Below the pieces are notes generated by a model, which saw nothing but the letters and a program-made list of their open reading frames with translations, searched no databases and had not been told where the DNA came from. A program made the position numbers and the translations under genes. Below, in pieces: positions 37,165 through 45,553 of a stretch of 64,000 nucleotides of DNA. This stretch comes from Ignavibacteriales bacterium (GTDB taxonomy: Bacteria; Bacteroidota; Ignavibacteria; Ignavibacteriales; Ignavibacteriaceae), in the NCBI GenBank assembly GCA_016709765.1, contig JADJMD010000012.1, forward strand, positions 248,001-312,000, in the 5' to 3' direction. Position 1 is the stretch's first letter; every line of letters starts with the position of its first letter.

Positions 37165-38673
37165 ATGATAAATCCATTAATTCTTATCGTTGTAGCAGTA
37201 ATAGTTGTTTTTGTTACTATCTCGGCACTTGTATCAAGGTATAAAAGATGTCCCTCTGATAAAATACTTGTTGTATATGGTAAAACTGGAGGAACTTCAG
37301 CTAAATGTATTCATGGCGGCGGTGCATTTATCTGGCCGGTTGTACAGGATTATGCTTACCTTGATTTAAAACCTATATCCATTGAAGCTAATCTTACAAA
37401 TGCTCTAAGTCGACAAAATATTCGTGTTGATGTTCCCTGCCGATTCACGATTGCAATATCAACTGAACCTGATACTATGGGAAATGCGGCAGAAAGATTG
37501 TTGGGATTAAAACCTGATCAAATACAAGAGTTATCAAAAGATATTTTGTTCGGACAATTACGTTTGGTAATTGCAACAATGACGATTGAAGAAATAAATT
37601 CTGATCGTGATAAATTCCTTGAAGCGATTTCTAAAAACGTAGATACCGAGTTAAAGAAAATCGGTTTAAAACTTATAAATGTAAACGTAACTGATATTAA
37701 AGATGAATCAGGTTACATTGAAGCGTTAGGAAAAGAAGCTGCAGCAAAAGCAATAAACGAAGCAAAAATAAGTGTAGCTGAACAAGAAAAAATTGGTGAA
37801 ACCGGTAAAGCCGCTGCTGATAGAGAGCGAGATACACAAATTGCTGAAACACACAGAGATAGGGATGTTAAAATTGCTAACACTCAAAAAGATAGAGAAG
37901 TAAGCATTGCTGTTGCGGGTAAAGATGAATCGATTGGAAAAGCAGAAGCTGATAAAGAGACAAGGGTTAAAACCGCAGAAGCTAATGCTATTGCAGTTAA
38001 AGGGGAAAATGAATCAAAAGTTGAAATTGCAAATTCTGAATCAGCAAGAAGACAGAGAGAAGCAGAAGCGCTTAAACTTGCAATCTCATCCGAAAAAGTA
38101 CAACAGGCAATGGCTTTGCAAGAATCTTATGTCGCTGAACAAAAAGCTGAAACCGCAAGATCTGAAAGAGAAAGATCTACACAGGTTGCTAACGTTATAA
38201 TACCAGCAGAAATTGCTAAACAGCGAGCCATAATAGAAGCCCAAGCAGAAGCAGAGAAAATTAGATTGAAAGCTAAAGGAGAGGCAGATGCAATTTTTGT
38301 AAAGATGGAAGCAGAAGCTAAAGGTTTATTCGAAATTCTAACCAAGCAGGCTGATGGCTATGGCCAAGTAGTAAAAGCTGCTGGTGGTGATTCTACAAAT
38401 GCTTTCCAATTGCTATTACTTGAAAAATTACCTGAATTAGTTAAAACTCAAGTAGAAGCAATTAAGAATCTTAAAATTGATAAAATTACTGTTTGGGATT
38501 CTGGGATTGGAACAGAAAATAATGGCAACACAACCACTGCAAATTTTGTTTCTGGATTAATGAAATCAGTACCTCCGTTAAATGATCTGTTTAATATGGC
38601 AGGTTTAAACTTACCTTCTTATCTTAAAGGTGATGAGAACAAAAAAGATGATTCTAAAAGTGATAAAAAATAA
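37165..38673 (+). CDS. floT: Flotillin-family (SPFH/band 7) protein
   Basis: A 502-residue flotillin. One N-terminal hydrophobic segment (about 3-24), an SPFH domain (about 30-205), then a long charged coiled coil with many Ala-Glu-Lys/Arg repeats (about 210-400), and a C-terminal region with QLLLLEKLPELV. Flotillins scaffold ordered membrane domains with NfeD. The downstream 131-residue membrane-anchored protein probably belongs to the same unit. Confidence 0.93.
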   Translation: MINPLILIVVAVIVVFVTISALVSRYKRCPSDKILVVYGKTGGTSAKCIHGGGAFIWPVVQDYAYLDLKPISIEANLTNALSRQNIRVDVPCRFTIAISTEPDTMGNAAERLLGLKPDQIQELSKDILFGQLRLVIATMTIEEINSDRDKFLEAISKNVDTELKKIGLKLINVNVTDIKDESGYIEALGKEAAAKAINEAKISVAEQEKIGETGKAAADRERDTQIAETHRDRDVKIANTQKDREVSIAVAGKDESIGKAEADKETRVKTAEANAIAVKGENESKVEIANSESARRQREAEALKLAISSEKVQQAMALQESYVAEQKAETARSERERSTQVANVIIPAEIAKQRAIIEAQAEAEKIRLKAKGEADAIFVKMEAEAKGLFEILTKQADGYGQVVKAAGGDSTNAFQLLLLEKLPELVKTQVEAIKNLKIDKITVWDSGIGTENNGNTTTANFVSGLMKSVPPLNDLFNMAGLNLPSYLKGDENKKDDSKSDKK

Positions 38674-38689
38674 TTTAGGTTAATGTTAA

Positions 38690-39085
38690 ATGAAAAAAAT
38701 TTTAAAGATTGGTTTACCAGTTTTAATTATAATTCTTGCTCTTCTTTTCTGGTGGCGATACTATTTTGTTTTTGGTGAAGGCGTAAAAGCCGGCAACTTA
38801 AATTTTGTCGTCAAGAAAGGTTACGTCTTCAAAACTTGGGAAGGAAGAATTATCCAGGAAGGATTTAAAACACCAAATCCAAATCAGATGCAAAGTAATG
38901 AATTTGATTTTAGCATTTTGGATGACCAGGTTGCGCAAGTGCTCGAAAGATACAGCGGTAAATTTGTTGAACTTCGTTATAAAGAATATTTAAATGCAGT
39001 TCCCTGGCGCGGCAATAGTAATTATATTGTTACAGAAATTTTGCAAGTTGAAGATGCAGTTAATCATAAAACTTTACCATATTAA
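38690..39085 (+). CDS. Small membrane-anchored protein in the flotillin operon
   Basis: A 131-residue protein with one N-terminal transmembrane segment (about 6-27, rich in Trp/Tyr at its end) and an extracytoplasmic domain with KKGYVFKTWEGRIIQEGF and LRYKEYLNAVPWRGNSNYIV. Similar proteins in Bacteroidota-group genomes are often labelled 6-phosphogluconate dehydrogenase, but nothing here supports that enzyme (no Rossmann motif, far too short). Function unknown. It follows the flotillin gene by 16 bases. Confidence 0.75.
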   Translation: MKKILKIGLPVLIIILALLFWWRYYFVFGEGVKAGNLNFVVKKGYVFKTWEGRIIQEGFKTPNPNQMQSNEFDFSILDDQVAQVLERYSGKFVELRYKEYLNAVPWRGNSNYIVTEILQVEDAVNHKTLPY

Positions 39086-39100
39086 AGGAGGTGTTAAAAA

Positions 39101-39544
39101 ATGTTAAAAGAATCACTCTTAGAAATTTTTGAGAGAGATCTTAATAAGTTGAAGGATGAGATCAGTTTATACAAAGATGAAACCACTTTATGGATCGCGC
39201 AAAAAGAAATTAACAATTCAGCAGGTAATTTATGTTTACACTTACTTGGTAACCTCAACCATTTTATTGGAGCTGTACTCGGCAAGACTGGTTACGTAAG
39301 AGATCGCGAAAATGAATTCACAACAAAAAATATATCCGCAAAAGTCTTAATAAACTATATTGATAATGCTATTGAAATTGTTAAACATGTTTTAGAAAGT
39401 TTATCCACAGAAGATTTTGATAAGGATTATCCTCAACAAAAGCACAGCAAAATAGTTAAAACAGATTTTATGCTGTTACACTTATTAGCTCATTTTAATT
39501 ACCATCTTGGACAAATAAATTATCATAGAAGATTAATCGGATAG
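39101..39544 (+). CDS. DinB-like / DUF1572 four-helix protein
   Basis: A 147-residue helical protein with a strong AAAGGAGG before the start. His residues at LCLHLLGNLNHFIGAVLG and at LLHLLAHFNYHLGQINYHRR are placed as in the DinB fold metal site. The family includes bacillithiol/mycothiol-dependent transferases and many uncharacterised members. Last gene of the plus-strand run; it ends 11 bases from the convergent metB-type gene. Confidence 0.8.
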   Translation: MLKESLLEIFERDLNKLKDEISLYKDETTLWIAQKEINNSAGNLCLHLLGNLNHFIGAVLGKTGYVRDRENEFTTKNISAKVLINYIDNAIEIVKHVLESLSTEDFDKDYPQQKHSKIVKTDFMLLHLLAHFNYHLGQINYHRRLIG

Positions 39545-39555
39545 TTAAATTAATT

Positions 39556-40689
39556 TTATTTCAAAGCTTGTTCAACATCGGCTATTAAATCTTCTAGATC
39601 CTCTATCCCAACTGAAAAACGAACCAGGCTTTCTGTTAATCCCATTTTATCTCTTTCTTCTTTCGGAACTGCTGCGTGAGTCATTGATGCAGGATGCGAA
39701 ATTAAACTTTCAACTCCACCTAAACTTTCTGCGAGTGTAAAAATCTTAACATTGTTTAAAACTTTTTTTGCAGTTTTTATATCGCCAAAATCTGCAGAAA
39801 CCATTCCGCCAAATCCCCTCATCTGCTTCTTGGCTAATTCATGCTGTGGGTGATTTTTTAATCCTGGATAAATTACTTTTTTAGCGTAACCGGATTTGCT
39901 TAAGAATTTTGCGAAAGCATTTGCATTAATTTCGTGTTGTTTCATTCTAACTGCCAATGTCTTTGTTGATCGAAGCACAAGCCAGCAATCAAATGGAGAT
40001 GGAACTCCGCCAGCAGCATTTTGTATGTAACGAATTCTTTCGTGAATCTTGTCATCATTTGTAACTAGTATTCCTCCAATTATATCGCTGTGCCCATTTA
40101 AATATTTTGTGGTGCTGTGAAGTACGATATCAATACCAAATGTTAAAGGATTTTGAAAATACGGACTCATAAAAGTGTTATCACAAACGGTAATTAATTT
40201 ATTTTTCCTTGCAATTTTTGCAACACCTTTTAAATCTGTTAAGTTCAACATTGGATTAGTTGGAGTTTCAACATAAATCATTTTTGTATTGGGACGAATA
40301 GCCGTCTCGATATTTTTCGAATCAGAAGTATCAACCCAGGAAAAATCAATTCCGTAGTTTTTCATATTTAATTCATAAAGTCTGTAAGTACCGCCGTAAA
40401 CATTGTTTGATATAACTATATGATCCCCCGCTTTAACTAAACTCATGATAGCGTGAGTGGCGGCTAAACCTGATGCAAAGGCAATTCCATACTTCCCTTT
40501 TTCGAGTGTTGCAATATTTTTTTCAAGAGCTTGTCTTGTTAAGTTATGAGTTCTTGCATATTCATAGCCTGTACTTTTACCAAGCTCATGCTGTGCATAA
40601 GTTGATGTTTGATAAATCGGAGTTATAACAGCACCAGTTGTTGGATCAGGAATTTGTCCTGAGTGAATTGCATCTGTTGAAAAGCCCAT
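39556..40689 (-). CDS. Cystathionine gamma-synthase/lyase-family PLP enzyme
   Basis: A 377-residue PLP enzyme of the Cys/Met metabolism family. Lys195 in STTKYLNGH is the Schiff-base lysine; ETPTNPML and the VCDNTF Asp (about 170) contact the cofactor. Family members act as cystathionine gamma-synthase or gamma-lyase. With the cystathionine beta-synthase gene 486 bases upstream on the same strand, a gamma-lyase in reverse transsulfuration (homocysteine to cysteine) is the more likely role, but synthase activity cannot be excluded. Confidence 0.9.
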   Translation of the reverse strand: MGFSTDAIHSGQIPDPTTGAVITPIYQTSTYAQHELGKSTGYEYARTHNLTRQALEKNIATLEKGKYGIAFASGLAATHAIMSLVKAGDHIVISNNVYGGTYRLYELNMKNYGIDFSWVDTSDSKNIETAIRPNTKMIYVETPTNPMLNLTDLKGVAKIARKNKLITVCDNTFMSPYFQNPLTFGIDIVLHSTTKYLNGHSDIIGGILVTNDDKIHERIRYIQNAAGGVPSPFDCWLVLRSTKTLAVRMKQHEINANAFAKFLSKSGYAKKVIYPGLKNHPQHELAKKQMRGFGGMVSADFGDIKTAKKVLNNVKIFTLAESLGGVESLISHPASMTHAAVPKEERDKMGLTESLVRFSVGIEDLEDLIADVEQALK

Positions 40690-40759
40690 GGTTTTTTACC
40701 TTAATTTAATTTGATCATCAGTATTCATTTAGTTTATACTGAAAAATATTTTTTAAAAT

Positions 40760-40786
40760 GTCACACTGAGCCTGTCGAAGTGTGAC
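40760..40786 (+). repeat. REP-like hairpin, copy 1
   Basis: Perfect 8-bp arms GTCACACT (40760-40767) and AGTGTGAC (40779-40786) around the 11-base loop GAGCCTGTCGA. This loop is the reverse complement of the loop in copies 2 and 4. Together with copy 2 it brackets the GIY-YIG gene in inverted orientation. Confidence 0.85.
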
Positions 40787-40839
40787 TGTTATTATTTCTT
40801 TCTTGTTTTAGATAGTTTTACCAATGCTTCAAAGTTTTG

Positions 40840-41079
40840 CTAAACTAGTGCTTCTTTTTTATCTCTGCGCCATCCTTTAATCTGTTTCTCAGAGCGAATA
40901 GCATCACTAACATTATTAAATCTATTCGAATAAACTAATTCTAAAGGTAATCTTTTAGAGGTATATCCTTTAATCAAACCAGAATTATGTTCCGCTATTC
41001 GTTTTTCTAAATTTGAAGTTACACCAGTATAATAACTACCATCTGAACATCTAACGATATAAACAAAATAATCTTTCAT
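40840..41079 (-). CDS. Single-domain GIY-YIG nuclease
   Basis: A 79-residue GIY-YIG domain with nothing else. V-Y-I (6-8) and Y-T-G (17-19) form the signature, followed by the catalytic Arg27 and a Glu in SEKQIKGW near 63. I start it at the ATG at 41079; an ATG five codons upstream lies inside the stem of a hairpin repeat. Such small proteins are homologues of YhbQ/UPF0213 and of the nuclease domain of homing endonucleases; the physiological role is unclear. The gene is bracketed by inverted REP-like hairpins and sits between two transsulfuration genes, which it interrupts. Confidence 0.9.
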   Translation of the reverse strand: MKDYFVYIVRCSDGSYYTGVTSNLEKRIAEHNSGLIKGYTSKRLPLELVYSNRFNNVSDAIRSEKQIKGWRRDKKEALV

Positions 41080-41089
41080 TAGTTTATTG

Positions 41090-41116
41090 GTCATCCTTCG
41101 ACTAGCTCAGGATGAC
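41090..41116 (-). repeat. REP-like hairpin, copy 2
   Basis: Perfect 8-bp arms GTCATCCT (41090-41097) and AGGATGAC (41109-41116) around TCGACTAGCTC. The stem differs from copy 1 at several positions but pairing is kept. It ends ten bases before the GIY-YIG start codon, so it is in that gene's 5' leader. Confidence 0.85.
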
Positions 41117-41174
41117 ATCAGAAATCTATCATATTGTTGCAGAGAACAAATGTCGAATTGTTCCTGCAACATAA

Positions 41175-42536
41175 TTATTGTTGTAAATTTATCAAATCGT
41201 ATCTTGTAATGATATCGGTTATTAAACCAAAATCACTTACAAGAATCGCAGAATTATTTCTTAAATATTTTTTTACTTCTTCTAGTTCTGTTTTTGCTTC
41301 AAGAATTGGAAGTGATTCTTCCATTACTTCTTTGATTGTTGCATTATAAACTAATGGATTATCAACTAACTTTGTCAATAAAACATTTTCTCTGATGCAC
41401 CCGATGGATTGCCTTCCCTCCATTACAGGAATTTGTGAATAACCAGTTTTACTTATCAAGTTTAATACATCCTTTACAAAATCAGTATCTTTAATCGATA
41501 CAATTTCTTCTACACCTTTTTGCTTTTTAATATCTGATAAATCACGCAAGGTTCTAACTTCAGGCTCAAGCATTCTGTTTTGCTTCAACCATTCCGCGTT
41601 GTGGACTTTAGATAAATACCTTTCACCTGTATCACAAACAATAAAAACTATCACATCATTTTCATTACATTCTTTTGCAACTTCTAATGCAACGTGAACA
41701 ATTGTACCTGTACTTCCGCCGCAAAAAATTCCTTCTTCTTTTGTTAATCTGCGTGCTGCTGAAAACGATTCTTTATCACTTATGTTTATAATTTTATCAA
41801 TGTACTGAAAGTGAACATTTGCAGGCAAACAATCCTGTCCAATTCCTTCAACAAGATAAGGCGTTCCTTTAATTAACTCACCTTTTTCTTTATAATGTTT
41901 AAAGATCGAACCGAGTGGATCTGCAGCAATAACTTTTATATTTGGACTTTTTTCTTTCAAATATCTGCCCGTCCCGCTTATCGTTCCGCCTGTACCGATG
42001 CTGGAAATAAAATGTGTAATCTTTCCATCTGTCTGATCCCATATTTCCGGTCCGGTTGTATGATAATGTATTTCCGGATTTGATGGATTAGAATATTGAT
42101 AAGCAAAAAATGAATTTGGAATTTCTTTGTTTAAACGCTTTGCAACATTCACATAATATTCCGGATGATCAGGATCAACTGAATTGGAGACAACTATAAC
42201 CTCTGAACCTAGTGCTTTTAAATAATTAATTTTTTCATCGCTTACTTTATCCGTTACAACAAAAATTGATTTATAACCTTTAACAGCTGCGGAAAGTGCA
42301 AGTCCAATTCCTGTGTTTCCGCTCGTTGCTTCGATTATAGTTCCCCCAGGTTTTAACTCGCCACATTTTTCTGCATCCAAAACCATTGCATAGCCAATAC
42401 GGTCCTTAACACTGCCGCCTGGATTTGCAGATTCTAACTTTGCAAATATCTGTGGTTTTAATCCTTTATTAATTCTGTTAAGCTTAATTAAAGGAGTATT
42501 ACCTATCTGGTCGAGAATGTTGTTTTTATATTTCAA
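41175..42536 (-). CDS. Cystathionine beta-synthase with C-terminal CBS pair
   Basis: A 453-residue PLP enzyme condensing serine (or acetylserine) with homocysteine. It starts at TTG: an in-frame stop lies directly upstream and the TTG gives the usual family N-terminus KYKNNILDQIGNTPL. Lys44 (GGSVKDR) holds PLP, EATSGNTGIG binds the substrate carboxylate, and GTGGTISG the phosphate. Residues about 335-453 form two CBS domains, as in regulated eukaryote-like cystathionine beta-synthases; no heme domain. It could also function as a cysteine synthase. With the downstream gamma-lyase-type enzyme it makes a transsulfuration pair. Confidence 0.9.
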   Translation of the reverse strand: MKYKNNILDQIGNTPLIKLNRINKGLKPQIFAKLESANPGGSVKDRIGYAMVLDAEKCGELKPGGTIIEATSGNTGIGLALSAAVKGYKSIFVVTDKVSDEKINYLKALGSEVIVVSNSVDPDHPEYYVNVAKRLNKEIPNSFFAYQYSNPSNPEIHYHTTGPEIWDQTDGKITHFISSIGTGGTISGTGRYLKEKSPNIKVIAADPLGSIFKHYKEKGELIKGTPYLVEGIGQDCLPANVHFQYIDKIINISDKESFSAARRLTKEEGIFCGGSTGTIVHVALEVAKECNENDVIVFIVCDTGERYLSKVHNAEWLKQNRMLEPEVRTLRDLSDIKKQKGVEEIVSIKDTDFVKDVLNLISKTGYSQIPVMEGRQSIGCIRENVLLTKLVDNPLVYNATIKEVMEESLPILEAKTELEEVKKYLRNNSAILVSDFGLITDIITRYDLINLQQ

Positions 42537-42694
42537 TTATTCGCTCTTAGTTTGGATTAGATGGTACTATTTTAAAGAAATGATTTGAATGATGAAAGAG
42601 GATTATTGTAACTAGTGATATGTATGACACTAAAGAGTTTAATATTAGTTGGACTAATAACACTTATTATTATCTTTTAAAATTTCGATGATTT
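42537..42694. other. Intergenic stretch upstream of the cystathionine beta-synthase gene
   Basis: About 160 AT-rich bases, probably holding the promoter of the minus-strand gene. I see no convincing -10/-35 pair, riboswitch or ORF. Confidence 0.35.
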
Positions 42695-42873
42695 ATGGAA
42701 AAAAGGGAAGTTTTGAAAGGTGAAAAAGAAAAGGGAATTAAAAAGAAGGGGGGGGGTTTGATCCAAAGGCCTGTTGGCAAAAATTGGTGAAAATTTGGGT
42801 TCCTTATCGAGAAGAGTTTAAGAAGCAATTAGTGGAGAAGGAAAATCAGGAACCTTGGCGAAATAATTATTAA
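42695..42873 (+). pseudogene. Possible small ORF interrupted at a G9 tract
   Basis: An ATG at 42695 opens a frame coding MEKREVLKGEKEKG, then Lys and Gly, reaching a run of nine Gs (42748-42756). Read straight through, it stops soon after (KNW-stop). One extra G would join it to a protein-like frame FDPKACWQKL... EPWRNNY that ends at the TAA at 42871-42873, about 59 residues in all. The plus strand here is strikingly purine-rich. It may be a phase-variable ORF, a decayed gene, an assembly error in the homopolymer, or chance. No family recognised. Confidence 0.3.
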
Positions 42874-42936
42874 TATTCAAAAGCACTTAATAACCGAATG
42901 AGTTTATGAGATTAAAGTGATTCTAGAAAACTATAA

Positions 42937-43839
42937 CTAAAACTTGAAACCTCTCAAAAATTCTTCAATGTTCATTCGCTTCTTCCCCTCCTGCTGGATT
43001 TCCAAAATTCGTAAAGCATCTTTTCCACAGCCAATTATCAATTCCGTTTTTGTTTGATGAAACTCAAATGGCTTTAGTTTTAAATCATGAACGATTTCTG
43101 TTTTATAAATCTTAATTACTTTGTTGTTGTAATTAAAAAATGCCACAGGATGCGGAGACAAGCCTCTGACAAGATTGTGTATTTCTTCGGCGGTTTTAGT
43201 CCAATCAATTGAACAAATTTCTTTTGTAATTTTTGGGGAAGGTGAAGCAAGTGAATCATCCTGCTGATACAATTCAACATTGCCGCTTTCAATCAGATTT
43301 ACTGTTTTAAATACTAGTTCAGCTCCAAGTAAACTCATTCTATCGTGCAGAGTTTCAAAATTATCATCTGGATTTATCTTTACTTTTTCCTGTAAATATA
43401 TATTTCCAGTATCAACTTTTTCTGCAAGTCTAAATGTGGTTAAACCTGTTTCTTCATCTCCATTTATTAATGCCCATTGGATTGGTGCAGCGCCACGGTA
43501 TTTGGGCAAATAAGAACCATGCAGATTAAATGAACCATATTTCGGAACTTCAAAAACTTCTTTTGGCAGAATTCTGAAAGCAACAACTACAAATAAATCT
43601 GGATTTAAGATTCTCATTTGTTCTACAAACTCTAGATTACCTTTTAATTTATCCGGTTGATAAACAGAAATTTTATTATCAATCGCAAATTGTTTAACAG
43701 CTGTAAAAGTAATTTTTTGTCCCCTTCCACGTTCTTTATCAGGAGTGGTTACAACCGCTAAAATTTCATGGTTATTTTCAAGCAGGACTTTTAAGGAAGG
43801 AATTGAAAAATCCGGAGTACCCATAAAAACTATTTTCAT
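42937..43839 (-). CDS. fmt: Methionyl-tRNA formyltransferase
   Basis: A 300-residue enzyme that formylates initiator Met-tRNA. N-terminal MKIVFMGTPDFS, the catalytic region with NLHGSYLPKYRGAAPIQW (Asn and His) and GLTTF are intact, plus the C-terminal OB-like domain. I start it at the ATG at 43839, one codon after a GTG. It is 15 bases downstream of def, the enzyme that removes the formyl group. Confidence 0.97.
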   Translation of the reverse strand: MKIVFMGTPDFSIPSLKVLLENNHEILAVVTTPDKERGRGQKITFTAVKQFAIDNKISVYQPDKLKGNLEFVEQMRILNPDLFVVVAFRILPKEVFEVPKYGSFNLHGSYLPKYRGAAPIQWALINGDEETGLTTFRLAEKVDTGNIYLQEKVKINPDDNFETLHDRMSLLGAELVFKTVNLIESGNVELYQQDDSLASPSPKITKEICSIDWTKTAEEIHNLVRGLSPHPVAFFNYNNKVIKIYKTEIVHDLKLKPFEFHQTKTELIIGCGKDALRILEIQQEGKKRMNIEEFLRGFKF

Positions 43840-43854
43840 CACTCACCTTTACAT

Positions 43855-44418
43855 TTACATTATGCGGTATTCTTCTGATTGGCTAATTGGATAATCAACT
43901 TCAATTTTTCTTTTTTTGATTTTGTTTAATGGTTTCTTGAGTCGTTTTTTTGTTTCTTCATCAACAAGATCTGTAAATAAAATGCCAAGTAAATGGTCAT
44001 ATTCGTGCTGCATTACTCGTGCGAGTAAATCATCTGCTTCAATGGTGTGGGTGTTTAAGTCTTTATCCTGAAATTCAATTGTTATTCTTTGTGGACGAAT
44101 AACATCTTCACGCTGATCCGGAATACTTAAACAGCCTTCCTCATAGCTTACTGTTTCTTTAGATTTTTCAATAATCTTTGGATTAATTAATGCAAGCGGC
44201 TTAACATCTTCATAATCTTCGACTTTAGAAATATCTATAACAAAAATCCGTCTATTGGCCCCAACTTGATTTGCTGCAAGACCAATTCCATTTGCATTAT
44301 GCATGGTTTCAAACATATCATCAATTAGCTTGATGATTTTATCATCGACTTTTAAAACTTTGGCGGCTTTTTTTCTAAGTATTTTATCACCACAAACCGT
44401 TATTGGCAATATTGACAT
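43855..44418 (-). CDS. def: Peptide deformylase
   Basis: A 187-residue metalloprotease removing the formyl group from nascent proteins. The three motifs are present: GIGLAANQVG, EEGCLSIP (metal Cys) and QHEYDHLLG (two metal His and catalytic Glu). The C-terminal tail is lysine-rich. First of the def-fmt pair. Confidence 0.97.
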   Translation of the reverse strand: MSILPITVCGDKILRKKAAKVLKVDDKIIKLIDDMFETMHNANGIGLAANQVGANRRIFVIDISKVEDYEDVKPLALINPKIIEKSKETVSYEEGCLSIPDQREDVIRPQRITIEFQDKDLNTHTIEADDLLARVMQHEYDHLLGILFTDLVDEETKKRLKKPLNKIKKRKIEVDYPISQSEEYRIM

Positions 44419-44500
44419 CTATCCGTATTCCTTAAAATTTTTTTAGTTGTTGTAAAGATAAATAAAGCAATTTTTATTGGAAATAGAGTTCTTAAATGCT

Positions 44501-44569
44501 AAATGTTCAATCTTCAAAGAAAAAAGATATTGAAAAAAAAATTCATTGAGCCTTTAACTTTGAACATTT
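44501..44569. repeat. Inverted repeat downstream of the aminopeptidase gene
   Basis: AAATGTTCAA (44501-44510) and TTGAACATTT (44560-44569) are perfect 10-base arms, with weaker pairing continuing inward (CAAAG with CTTT). The spacer is about 49 bases and no T-tract follows on the minus strand. It sits immediately after the stop of the M29-type gene. Possibly a weak transcript-end structure. Confidence 0.35.
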
Positions 44570-44570
44570 A

Positions 44571-45539
44571 TCATTTTACTAAAAGTTTTCCATCTTTCAT
44601 TATCATATTTGAATCCATCCAGACTGTTGGCCTTTTAATAACGCCATCTAAGTGAATTGGAACATTAACACTTCCACCCATAGAAACATTATTTCCAAGA
44701 GCAATGTGAATGGTTCCCATAACTTTTTCATCTTCAAGTAAAATTCCGCTAAGTTTTGCAGAATCATTTGTACCGATTCCAAATTCCGCAATGTTACGAG
44801 CATCTTTACCAACTTTATCAAGCATTGTTTTTAGCTTACTTGCAAGAATTCCACCGGATATTTTTGTTGCAAAACCTTTTTCAACTTCAATTTTTATGTT
44901 GGCGTTTTTGATTAAACCCAAACCAGCCATAGAACCGTCAACTACAAAGACTCCGTTTGAGGTTCCTTCAACAGGGGCTAAAAATGCTTCTCCTGTCGGT
45001 AAATTTCCGCTTTCACCTTTTGCATGGAATAACCCTTTACTTGCATAGGCTTTTCTTCCTGCTATCTTAAAAGTAATATCCGTTCCTGCAGGAGCTGTTA
45101 TACGAATTTCCTTACCAGTTTCTAAAAGATTTGCAAGTTTAACCGTTCTTTTTGAAATAGCCTTGTAGTCGGCGTTCATTCCACGAATCATAACATCTTT
45201 TGTGATTCCCGGAAAAGTTGCAATGCGCACGCCCTTAGCTGAAGCACTTCTTCTGGCATTTGTATGAGTTAATGATTTTGCTGTGGGACAAAAAACTACA
45301 TCAAACTTTTGCATTAAATCAGCTACAACATCAGATGGTTCTTCACCATTTATTTTTCCTGATTTCATTTCAACTAGCAGTGATTCATATCCTAATCTAA
45401 TAGCATTTTCGTGCAGCGCTAAACCTATTTCCCTCTTTAGCTCATCAGTAATTACAAGAATTTTCTCGCCTTTTTTTGCACCCATACAATCGCGTACAGC
45501 AATTGCAGAAGCTGAATCAAGTTTTGTAAGTTTTTTCAC
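44571..45539 (-). CDS. M29-type aminopeptidase (AmpS-like)
   Basis: A 322-residue protein of the thermophilic-type metalloaminopeptidase family. Candidate metal ligands are visible in order: Glu in NLPTGEAF, Glu in IAEFGIGTN, His in GTIHIALGNN, and His/Asp in PIHLDG. Members remove N-terminal residues from peptides. At 322 residues it is shorter than classical M29 enzymes (about 410), mostly in the N-terminal half, so substrate choice may differ. Stands alone between def and a pair of envelope proteins. Confidence 0.85.
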   Translation of the reverse strand: MKKLTKLDSASAIAVRDCMGAKKGEKILVITDELKREIGLALHENAIRLGYESLLVEMKSGKINGEEPSDVVADLMQKFDVVFCPTAKSLTHTNARRSASAKGVRIATFPGITKDVMIRGMNADYKAISKRTVKLANLLETGKEIRITAPAGTDITFKIAGRKAYASKGLFHAKGESGNLPTGEAFLAPVEGTSNGVFVVDGSMAGLGLIKNANIKIEVEKGFATKISGGILASKLKTMLDKVGKDARNIAEFGIGTNDSAKLSGILLEDEKVMGTIHIALGNNVSMGGSVNVPIHLDGVIKRPTVWMDSNMIMKDGKLLVK

Positions 45540-45553
45540 TTTCTCTCCTCTTA

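Noticed and set aside
38690..39085. 6-phosphogluconate dehydrogenase label for the 131-residue protein
   Set aside because: No Rossmann fold motif, one membrane anchor, and far too short; this looks like a propagated misnaming.
42805..42865. CTTATCGAGAAG... resembling the start of a SAM-I riboswitch upstream of sulfur genes
   Set aside because: Only the first element matches, later conserved elements are missing, and it lies on the plus strand while all neighbouring genes are on the minus strand.
44501..44569. Inverted repeat as a terminator for the aminopeptidase gene
   Set aside because: A 49-base spacer and no T-tract; listed only as a repeat.
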